A stretch of DNA of 5,737 nucleotides from Nitrospirota bacterium (lineage in GTDB: Bacteria > Nitrospinota > Nitrospinia > Nitrospinales > Nitrospinaceae). The first letter of the stretch is position 1. Every line of letters starts with the position of its first letter. Shown one piece after another: positions 1 through 5,329 of the stretch. The DNA lies in the NCBI GenBank assembly GCA_003229345.1, contig QIDN01000472.1:1-5737 (forward strand), written 5' to 3'. Both the position numbers and the translations under genes were made by a program. The notes under the pieces were generated by a model. It was not told where the DNA came from and made no database searches. It was given only the letters and a program-made list of their open reading frames with translations.

Positions 1-10
1 TGAATTCCTT

Positions 11-50
11 AAAAGGTGGGATTCCTCCGGCGGTAAGAGTTACCCACCGG
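11..50 (-). terminator. Candidate 3' end structure of the lipoprotein operon
   Basis: On the minus strand GGTGGG (48-43) can pair with CCCACC (20-15), followed by TTTT (14-11). A competing inner fold pairs CCGG (50-47) with CCGG (30-27) and GGTAA (44-40) with TTACC (36-32). The structure lies about 180 nt after the last stop codon. The T-run is short and the loop of the outer fold is large, so termination here is only possible. Confidence 0.28.
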
Positions 51-116
51 TATTGAGGATCATTTTGTTTTACTCCGAATCCACCTAAAAATCAACCGAT
101 CACTAAGTTTCAGCGG

Positions 117-154
117 TATGAGGCCGCTATCAGGAATAACGTGGCGGCTTCATA
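117..154 (+). repeat. Inverted repeat able to form a 14-bp stem in plus-strand RNA
   Basis: Positions 117-130 pair with 141-154 around a 10-nt loop. All 14 positions pair in plus-strand RNA, three of them as G-U (122/149, 128/143, 130/141). In minus-strand RNA those three become A-C mismatches. A second short pairing, AGCGG (112-116) with CCGCT (124-128), competes with it. There is no gene on the plus strand nearby, so its meaning is unclear. Confidence 0.45.
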
Positions 155-226
155 GGTAGATGGACAGGTAATTCCGTAGCAAACAAAGATTTTAAGAGGG
201 AAGGGAAAGGATGGAAGGATGTCGGA

Positions 227-802
227 TCACTCCATTTCAGCCGCAAGAAAGAGGGATTGGCTGAGGGTTTTAAAAAACTTCTGATACATCTCGGGGTCTT
301 CAACGGCTCTGATATTATATTGCACACTGGCCCGCACCAATAACCGGGTCTTTTCCTTGGGACGTACGGTTATCGTCATACGAGTCAGATCTTTTCGATA
401 ATTAAACGGTCCCCAGCTTCTAAAGTTAGTATTGAATATGAGCAGTTTATCCGTTTCATACAGATAATAAGTTGGATGATCCGCCCAAGGGCTGTCATGA
501 TTGAACCATTTTTTACCCGATATAATCCCCAACTCCTCATCCAGTACGTCGATATCAAAAAAGAGATCCTGCATGGTCGCCACTGCGGCCCGCAAGATTT
601 TGGTTCGATCGGTAGTATCGAACACCCGGCTCTGGATAGACCGCAGTTTGACCTGGCTGTCTTCCGACATCAGGATCTGGCTGCTGGAACTCCCTTGGAT
701 TTCCGCACCCCATTGCATGGCACATCCCTGGAACATCAGACTCACGAGCAGGATCCAGGCAAAACGGCCTAAAGTTTTTTTTGTTAATAACGAGAGTTTC
801 AT
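227..802 (-). CDS. Putative outer-membrane lipoprotein, third member of a tandem paralogous family (191 aa)
   Basis: Function is unknown. The N-terminus is a signal peptide: basic residues at 8-13, a hydrophobic core at about 14-24, and a lipobox-like F-Q-G-C ending at Cys27. Gln at -2 is unusual, so lipidation is likely rather than certain. Residue +2 is Ala, not Asp, which predicts outer-membrane sorting. Residues 54-84 carry the block shared with the two upstream genes (S-I-Q-S-R-V-F-D ... M-Q-D-L-F-F-D-I). Residues 141-165 look like beta strands, and 167-188 hold the second shared block (E-D-P-E-M-Y-Q-K-F-F ... S-L-F-L). Between the blocks is an aromatic-rich insert (about 99-136) absent from the 143-aa paralogue. 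The ATG has only a weak GAAG ribosome site, with a stronger GGAG about 17 nt upstream. It is the last gene of the apparent operon, 64 bp after the previous stop. The reading frame is confident; the role is not assignable. Confidence 0.85.
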   Translation of the reverse strand: MKLSLLTKKTLGRFAWILLVSLMFQGCAMQWGAEIQGSSSSQILMSEDSQVKLRSIQSRVFDTTDRTKILRAAVATMQDLFFDIDVLDEELGIISGKKWFNHDSPWADHPTYYLYETDKLLIFNTNFRSWGPFNYRKDLTRMTITVRPKEKTRLLVRASVQYNIRAVEDPEMYQKFFKTLSQSLFLAAEME

Positions 803-866
803 TTTTCTTCGGCAACTCCAAATTTACGCAACAGGATTCACTCTGGCAATATCTTTCGGATCCGTC

Positions 867-1298
867 TTATCCTCGGGTAATAAACAAGGAACGTTCCACC
901 GCGATGAAAAAGTTCTGGTAAACTTTCGGGTCTTCAATCGGCTTTGTATTGAACAGTGCGTTGACCCGGACCTCGGTCTGCTGTTCCCCCTTGGCCCGTA
1001 CGACAACGGTTAATTGAACAAATCCATGACCGTTGGGTCCGAACTTGCCGGCGGTGACCAATCCCATGGGGCCATTGGCGCGCTCGACGATAAATCCCAG
1101 GTCCTGTAAAGCCGCTACCACGCCTCTCAACACTTTATTCTGATCTTTGGCATCAAAGGCTCGAGTCTGAAAACTCCGTATTTTCATCTGGGCGTCGGTG
1201 AGAGACAATAACTCTTTCGGTGGTTTTTGAGCTCCTCCAACACAAGCCGACAAAAGCAAGGCCAAACCTAATATCAATAAACGGATACGGGCGTTCAC
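867..1298 (-). CDS. Putative outer-membrane lipoprotein, second member of a tandem paralogous family (143 aa, GTG start)
   Basis: Function is unknown. The protein starts at GTG, chosen because a strong GGGAGG ribosome site lies 6 nt upstream and because it gives a complete signal peptide: basic residues 4-6, hydrophobic core 7-17, and lipobox L-S-A-C with Cys19. Val at +2 predicts outer-membrane location. It is the minimal form of the family. Residues 41-71 carry the first block (R-S-F-Q-T-R-A-F-D ... L-Q-D-L-G-F), Gly79 and the A-G-K at 83-85 follow, residues 92-116 look like two beta strands, and 122-140 hold the second block (E-D-P-K-V-Y-Q-N-F-F ... S-L-F-I). The start lies 12 bp after the stop of the 197-aa paralogue, and the ribosome site directly abuts that stop, so the two are probably translationally coupled. 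The domain appears compact (about 110 residues) and periplasmic. Confidence 0.87.
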   Translation of the reverse strand: MNARIRLLILGLALLLSACVGGAQKPPKELLSLTDAQMKIRSFQTRAFDAKDQNKVLRGVVAALQDLGFIVERANGPMGLVTAGKFGPNGHGFVQLTVVVRAKGEQQTEVRVNALFNTKPIEDPKVYQNFFIAVERSLFITRG

Positions 1299-1304
1299 GT
1301 TAAT

Positions 1305-1310
1305 CCTCCC
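1305..1310 (-). promoter_or_regulatory. Ribosome binding site of the GTG-started 143-aa lipoprotein
   Basis: On the minus strand GGGAGG lies 6 nt before the GTG start codon and begins directly after the TGA stop (1311-1313) of the previous lipoprotein. This strong site fixes the non-ATG start and suggests translational coupling between the two paralogues. Confidence 0.8.
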
Positions 1311-1904
1311 TCAGATTTTATGGGCTTCAAGAAACACACTCTTGGACAGTTTTGTAAAAAACTGCTGGTAAATTTTACCATCGTAAATCATTTCAAGGCT
1401 TTGTTGTCCGGGCGGAATATGCTGATTGCCGGTATTGCCATCTCCCTTCCACACCGATCTATGAAAAAGGATGCGAACCGAAAAACGGGATGCGTCGGTC
1501 TCCGACCGTCGGGTCACCAGAGTGGCACTGATCTGTTGATGGACATCCACTGGAATAATAACGGGGTTTTGGCCTAAAATGCTCAGTATAAAAATGAAAC
1601 TTTGCATTATTTCCTGTCCGTATTCCCGGGCACCCCGTTCCTTGGCGGCCCGCAGCATACCCACCTCGGTCGAACTTTCCTCTATCTGAAAACCCAAGTC
1701 CTGCAGAACAGCGGCCGAGGCGGACAACAGCTCCTTCTCATCGGGCGTCTCGAACATACGGGTCTGCAATGCCCGGTGCTGGGCGCTTTGTGGAGTCAGT
1801 TCAAAAAAAGTCTCCACCTTGGGCATCTGCTGAACACAGCCCGACAACAAGCCGCCGAAAATTAGCAGAAGAAGCCACCGGAATCGATCCGGAGGCTTTC
1901 TCAT
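1311..1904 (-). CDS. Putative outer-membrane lipoprotein, first member of a tandem paralogous family (197 aa)
   Basis: Function is unknown. From the ATG at 1904 the protein has a standard lipoprotein signal: basic residues within 2-9, hydrophobic core 10-20, and lipobox L-S-G-C with Cys23 and Val at +2. Residues 44-74 carry the shared block (R-A-L-Q-T-R-M-F-E ... L-Q-D-L-G-F), and 174-193 the second block (Y-D-G-K-I-Y-Q-Q-F-F ... S-V-F-L). It is longer than the 143-aa paralogue because of a hydrophobic segment at about 99-119 and a Gly/Gln/Pro-rich loop at 154-169. The frame stays open upstream to a TTG at 1940 (12 more residues), preceded by an AAGGTG-like site. I prefer the ATG because it gives a normal signal peptide and lies 10 bp after the BamE-like gene's stop. 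It lacks a purine-rich ribosome site, however, so re-initiation after the upstream gene is likely. The reading frame is certain; the start is moderately so. Confidence 0.84.
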   Translation of the reverse strand: MRKPPDRFRWLLLLIFGGLLSGCVQQMPKVETFFELTPQSAQHRALQTRMFETPDEKELLSASAAVLQDLGFQIEESSTEVGMLRAAKERGAREYGQEIMQSFIFILSILGQNPVIIPVDVHQQISATLVTRRSETDASRFSVRILFHRSVWKGDGNTGNQHIPPGQQSLEMIYDGKIYQQFFTKLSKSVFLEAHKI

Positions 1905-1914
1905 GGAAAGGATT

Positions 1915-2319
1915 TTAGAATTGGGTGTAGTTGTAAGCAAAGTCTCTCACCTTTTTCTCTTCATCAAACTTAATGATAATCGTCAAGGTTTTTTGAGTAC
2001 TGGTGCTTTCCGCCTGACGGGTACTGCCTCCCAGGATGATAATACCTCCCCCGAAGGAGTTCCGCGTATCCACACGGTTGGAAGAAACTTTGTCGTAGAT
2101 CCAGACTTCACGGCGTTTTTCATCGGTGGTCACAATGTTGGGCGACCCCAGAATGGCCGCAACATCGGAGCCGGGCATGCCTATTTTGATCTCGCCCTGA
2201 ACTTTACCAACCGTCAAATTGGTTGCGCTTCCATCCCGACCGGCATTGGTAGGGTGACTGTAACAACCGGATAAAGTAATGGTGCCGGCCAAGACCATCC
2301 ACAAAAATTTAGATTTCAT
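1915..2319 (-). CDS. BamE/SmpA-OmlA-like lipoprotein (134 aa)
   Basis: A small lipoprotein with signal peptide residues 1-18, lipobox L-S-G-C with Cys19, and Tyr at +2 (outer-membrane sorting). Residues about 40-75 resemble the first half of the SmpA/OmlA (BamE-like) fold: G-x-I-x-x-G-M-x-x-x-x-V then I-L-G-S-P and, later, W-I-Y-D. Residues 111-130 form the closing strand, with K-F-D-E followed by V-R-D-F. Between them is a Gly/Ser/Thr-rich stretch (89-109), probably flexible. BamE itself belongs to the outer-membrane beta-barrel assembly complex. The fold is used by many other periplasmic lipoproteins, and nothing here shows that this is the true BamE. The ATG has a good GGGAGAAG ribosome site. 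It is the first gene of the apparent four-gene lipoprotein operon, so any operon promoter should lie just upstream of it. Confidence 0.85.
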   Translation of the reverse strand: MKSKFLWMVLAGTITLSGCYSHPTNAGRDGSATNLTVGKVQGEIKIGMPGSDVAAILGSPNIVTTDEKRREVWIYDKVSSNRVDTRNSFGGGIIILGGSTRQAESTSTQKTLTIIIKFDEEKKVRDFAYNYTQF

Positions 2320-2323
2320 AATT

Positions 2324-2331
2324 CTTCTCCC
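2324..2331 (-). promoter_or_regulatory. Ribosome binding site of the BamE-like lipoprotein
   Basis: GGGAGAAG on the minus strand, with the GGAG core 7 nt before the ATG at 2319. This is the best-placed ribosome site at the head of the lipoprotein operon and supports the chosen start. Confidence 0.75.
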
Positions 2332-2387
2332 AATTCAAAAAATTCAACTATTCGATGTTTTATAGAATAACCGGAATTCAAAAAATT
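2332..2387. repeat. Two identical 13-bp direct repeats upstream of the lipoprotein operon
   Basis: AATTCAAAAAATT occurs exactly at 2332-2344 and again at 2375-2387, so the starts are 43 bp apart, close to four helical turns. The copies flank the -10-like TATAAA, and the downstream copy lies just before the ribosome site. Such spacing fits a pair of protein-binding sites, but the repeat is AT-rich and could be chance. Confidence 0.5.
2359..2364 (-). promoter_or_regulatory. Possible -10 element for the lipoprotein operon
   Basis: TATAAA on the minus strand matches five of six bases of the sigma-70 -10 consensus and would place transcription start about 30 nt upstream of the BamE-like start codon. 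No convincing -35 box lies at 16-18 bp, so the promoter is either activator-dependent or somewhere else in this AT-rich region. This is a weak prediction. Confidence 0.25.
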
Positions 2388-2411
2388 GAAACCCTTTTCC
2401 ATCAGGGGTCT
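2380..2411 (-). terminator. Weak terminator-like hairpin after the YhaN-type ATPase
   Basis: On the minus strand, AGACCC (2411-2406) can pair with GGGTTT (2394-2389), with one G-U pair and an 11-nt loop. CAA and then six T (2385-2380) follow. The stem is short and lies about 60 nt after the ATPase stop. It could separate the nuclease operon from the lipoprotein operon, but its stability is marginal. Confidence 0.28.
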
Positions 2412-2471
2412 ATGGACTTCTCCAAAATCAGGTCTTTGACATCTTCCACTGTCTAATCTTTTATCAAAACT

Positions 2472-5183
2472 TTATTCCCTCTGCAAATCAACCTGTTTTG
2501 CGCCATATTTTAAATAGGTTTCCACCAAATGCTCATGACAGGAAAGGATGATCACCTGCCGGTCCCGGGCAAAATCCCGCAAAATATCCAGAACGTGCTC
2601 ACGTCGGATATCGTCGAAATTGACGAACACATCGTCCATTACAATGGGTAAAGGCTCGGCCCGGGTTTCATAATCCTCGATCAAGCCGAACCGCATGGAC
2701 AAATACAACTGCTCCCGGGTGCCCCGGCTGAGCTGCACCGGGCTTATGAATCTCCCGCTCCCCTGAACAATCCGGAACTCATCGCTCTCCAGAGGTTTTT
2801 CCACCCCCTGATAATTGCCATCGGTGATTTTGGAAAACATGCGTCCCGCCGCCTGGAATACCTGAGGCTGCCGGGTTTTTTCATACCGCCGCTTGGCTTG
2901 ATCGAGCATATCCTGCGCCAGCGCCAGCGTCGCCCATTCGCGGGCTCCATTCATCAACTGTTCTTTTTTCGACTCCATTTCATTGTGCAGGCGAACCAGA
3001 TCCTCCCGCGATGCCAACTGAGTGGCTTCGCCCCGGAATTGTCCAATCTCCTGGTTCACTCGGTTCTGCTCTTCATGAACACGACTCAATCGCGACAACA
3101 CCTCCTTCAAATCGTGCTCCAATTGTTCGGGATCAGCATCCTCCATGGATTCCAAGAACCTGCGGTACACCTCTCCCAGCCCCACCCGGCTTTGAATTCT
3201 TGTTTGAGTTTCCCGAATGGATTTCTCCAGCGCACTTTTTTCCTGTGCTTTATTCCACTGAAGAAGAAAACTCTCCTCACTGTCTACCTTTGCTGACTGA
3301 AGCAAATGGTACAACGACTCCTGCTGGCTTTCCAGCGGCGCAACGATTCCTTCAATGCGCCCGGTCTGCTCGTTGATTTGGCCGTCCAGGTCTTTGCATT
3401 TTCCAGAATCTTCCCTGGCTTCATCAAAGTGTTTGGACAGTACATCAATGTTGACCAACAAATCTTTCGCCAGATATACCTCACTGACACATTCTGAAAG
3501 AGAGGCAACCAATCCCTCTGCTTCTTCTTCCTTTTTTCTCATCCGCTCAATACGTTCATCCAGATTTTGTTTCTGGTGCACCCACTCCTTGACAGCGCGC
3601 ACACGGATCTGAATCTCCTTGAATAGAGCGATGGATGTCTCCGGGTCGAGCCCTTTATCCTCCACCCATTGCCTCCAGACCTCCTGCTCTGCCTCCAAAT
3701 CATTTTCCGCTTTTTCCAGTTTGCCCTGCAAAAGATTGTCCAATAGATCTTCCTTTTCGCCCTCCGGACTGCTGAAGGATGCCCAGGCATAAAGGCCGAT
3801 CCCAACGGCCAACATCAACCCCATAAAAATCCCCAGTTCCATGTTGGCCGAAAACAAAGCAACGCCGGCGCCCAAGGCTCCTATTCCCATCAAAAGCCAG
3901 GAGGACAGACGAATACCTTTTGGGAAATCATTCTCCTGGGCATTGTCCATCAGCAATTGTTCTTCATGAAGTTCCAGTTTATTTCTGGCATTCACCAAGT
4001 ATTGCTCTGAATGAAACAAAGCCTGTTCCCGTTTTTCAACGAACTGCTTTTCGGAATCGATCCATTCCAGGGTCAGCACACGGTCTTCATCCCAATCGCG
4101 GTTAATACCATCAATCTCCAAACGAATTTTTTCTTTCAACTGATCCCGTTGCTGCAAGACCTCATGTTTGTCCGCCTGCGCGGACCGAACCACCCCGGTG
4201 AGTTGACGCAGTTGCATGATCTCGGTTTCCCGGTCGAGCAGGGGTTGGTTAACAAGTATCGGGTTCCGCCTGAGTTTCAATTGATGGAGCTTGACCTTTT
4301 CCTCTTCCAACCGTTGGCTCAAGTCCTCAATTTTAGTTTGGACTTTTTCAAACACCAGCATGCTCTCTTCTTCCATCGCGGGAATCCCAGCCAGTTCATC
4401 CTGCCGGGCGATCTTGTCTTTGAGGTCGATAAAATCGGCGAACAATTCACCTCTCACCTCCAGAGTCCGCCGGCGCGATTCCAACTGTTCATTCTCGGCT
4501 TCTCCCTTCTCGCGGTCTTGTTCCAACGCCTCGATTTTTTTATTCAACTCATCATACTGGCTCACTTCGTTGAATCGGGCGCGAAGTTCTTCCTCCCGCT
4601 TTCTGATCTCGCGGTACACCTTGTCCAAGGCCCGGTCGGATCGCCCTCTCTGTTTAAACAATTCATCCTGTTTATCGCGAATTTCCTTTTCCACTTCGGT
4701 CAACGACACCTGCCCCAGGCCCATCCCGGCACCCAGGATTTTATTTTTGATCTCCTCTTCCATGAGTGAATCCAAATCCTGCAATTCCTCCAGCGCGAAG
4801 GCGTAAATATTTTTAAATATTTTTCGAGACGCATGCCCGAGAAACGATTCCAGATGGGCCTGGCCCGACCCTTCGCGGTCCGCCGCTCGAACCTTCACCT
4901 GACCTTCCAGAGTGCCTCCGGTGCGGGAAATAAAAACCCGCTCGCCGTTGGCCATTTCACACATCAGCGTTCCCGAATGCTCGCCGCCGGCCACCGGCGT
5001 GTAAGAGTTCATTCCCTTTCGCTTCTTTTCGAACCCGAATAATACCCAGCGTATGAATTCCAGCAAGGTGGTCTTGCCGAATTCGTTCCTGCCGTAAATC
5101 ACGTTCAGGCCCTGCGATACCGGAACCACACGGCAGTGCGAAAATTTACCAAAACGCTCTATATGGATTTCTCTAATTTGCAT
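2472..5183 (-). CDS. YhaN-type SMC-like ATPase (SbcC/Rad50 relative) with central transmembrane hairpin, 903 aa
   Basis: This is probably the ATPase partner of the upstream nuclease, working on DNA ends. The N-terminal half-ATPase opens with a canonical start (I-R-E-I-H-I-E-R-F-G-K-F) and a Walker A at 31-39 (G-R-N-E-F-G-K-T-T). Long, highly charged coiled-coil stretches follow at about 160-415 and 475-770. Two hydrophobic segments, about 427-445 and 450-470, form a membrane hairpin where SbcC/Rad50 has a zinc hook; no CxxC is present anywhere. The C-terminal half-ATPase has the ABC signature-like L-S-R-G-T-R-E-Q at 818-825, Walker B L-P-I-V-M-D-D at 845-851, and a switch His in S-C-H-E-H (881-885). 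All catalytic elements are intact. In Bacillus subtilis, YhaN is encoded beside the nuclease YhaO, matching this arrangement. The ribosome site before the ATG is weak, with a hairpin 12 nt upstream. The family call is strong; the exact substrate is inferred. Confidence 0.93.
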   Translation of the reverse strand: MQIREIHIERFGKFSHCRVVPVSQGLNVIYGRNEFGKTTLLEFIRWVLFGFEKKRKGMNSYTPVAGGEHSGTLMCEMANGERVFISRTGGTLEGQVKVRAADREGSGQAHLESFLGHASRKIFKNIYAFALEELQDLDSLMEEEIKNKILGAGMGLGQVSLTEVEKEIRDKQDELFKQRGRSDRALDKVYREIRKREEELRARFNEVSQYDELNKKIEALEQDREKGEAENEQLESRRRTLEVRGELFADFIDLKDKIARQDELAGIPAMEEESMLVFEKVQTKIEDLSQRLEEEKVKLHQLKLRRNPILVNQPLLDRETEIMQLRQLTGVVRSAQADKHEVLQQRDQLKEKIRLEIDGINRDWDEDRVLTLEWIDSEKQFVEKREQALFHSEQYLVNARNKLELHEEQLLMDNAQENDFPKGIRLSSWLLMGIGALGAGVALFSANMELGIFMGLMLAVGIGLYAWASFSSPEGEKEDLLDNLLQGKLEKAENDLEAEQEVWRQWVEDKGLDPETSIALFKEIQIRVRAVKEWVHQKQNLDERIERMRKKEEEAEGLVASLSECVSEVYLAKDLLVNIDVLSKHFDEAREDSGKCKDLDGQINEQTGRIEGIVAPLESQQESLYHLLQSAKVDSEESFLLQWNKAQEKSALEKSIRETQTRIQSRVGLGEVYRRFLESMEDADPEQLEHDLKEVLSRLSRVHEEQNRVNQEIGQFRGEATQLASREDLVRLHNEMESKKEQLMNGAREWATLALAQDMLDQAKRRYEKTRQPQVFQAAGRMFSKITDGNYQGVEKPLESDEFRIVQGSGRFISPVQLSRGTREQLYLSMRFGLIEDYETRAEPLPIVMDDVFVNFDDIRREHVLDILRDFARDRQVIILSCHEHLVETYLKYGAKQVDLQRE

Positions 5184-5195
5184 AGTGTCGACTCA

Positions 5196-5214
5196 GAGCG
5201 GAGCGCCTCCGCTC
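5196..5214. repeat. Perfect 8-bp hairpin just upstream of the ATPase start
   Basis: GAGCGGAG (5196-5203) and CTCCGCTC (5207-5214) are exact reverse complements around a CGC loop. In the minus-strand mRNA the hairpin ends 12 nt before the ATG of the ATPase. The only strong Shine-Dalgarno-like word nearby (GGAGG, 5206-5210) lies inside its 5' arm and loop, 22 nt from the start codon. It is not followed by a T-tract on the minus strand, so it is not a classical terminator. It may affect translation or mRNA stability, or be a REP-like palindrome. Confidence 0.6.
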
Positions 5215-5239
5215 GCAATTTAAAACCTTGGGATGCGAA

Positions 5240-5254
5240 CCAGCGTGACGCTGG
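5240..5254. repeat. Perfect 6-bp hairpin in the nuclease-ATPase gap
   Basis: CCAGCG (5240-5245) and CGCTGG (5249-5254) pair around a TGA loop. On the plus strand a run of six T follows at 5261-5266, but no plus-strand gene exists here to be terminated. On the minus strand no T-run follows directly. Together with the second hairpin 25 bp away it makes the 146-bp gap unusually structured. Confidence 0.55.
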
Positions 5255-5329
5255 ACCCAATTTTTTCAAAGCACTCAAGGACCATCGATAGCCATCAACC
5301 GTCAGCCAATTGCTTCCCTCGCTAGAGGG

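Larger units (their letters stand above)
1..226. other. Non-coding stretch downstream of the lipoprotein operon
   Basis: I see no convincing gene here. The open frame at 130-327 on the minus strand overlaps the end of the lipoprotein gene and has no family features. Besides the two inverted repeats, there is an uninterrupted 18-nt purine run at 194-211 on the plus strand. It continues purine-rich to about 219 and lies just after the last stop codon. Confidence 0.6.

Noticed and set aside
130..327. 65-codon minus-strand frame overlapping the end of the 191-aa lipoprotein gene
   Set aside because: It overlaps the real gene in another frame, is Pro/Ser-rich without domain features, and shows no clear ribosome site.
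501..1013. 170-codon open frame on the plus strand spanning two lipoprotein genes
   Set aside because: It is antisense to two well-supported lipoprotein genes with signal peptides, and it has no family features.
4011..4769. 252-codon open frame on the plus strand
   Set aside because: It lies wholly antisense to the ATPase gene, whose protein has all expected ATPase motifs. Its translation has no recognisable domain, and its length is explained by the codon usage of the opposite strand.
4291..4806. Serine-rich 171-codon plus-strand frame
   Set aside because: The low-complexity Ser/Arg composition is the typical shadow of a coiled-coil coding region read in reverse.
2472..5183. Assignment as classical SbcC or Rad50
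   Set aside because: There is no CxxC zinc hook. The central membrane hairpin and the total length fit the YhaN type better.
5240..5266. Hairpin plus T-run as a plus-strand terminator
   Set aside because: It looks terminator-like on the plus strand, but there is no plus-strand gene to its left in the window that it could serve.
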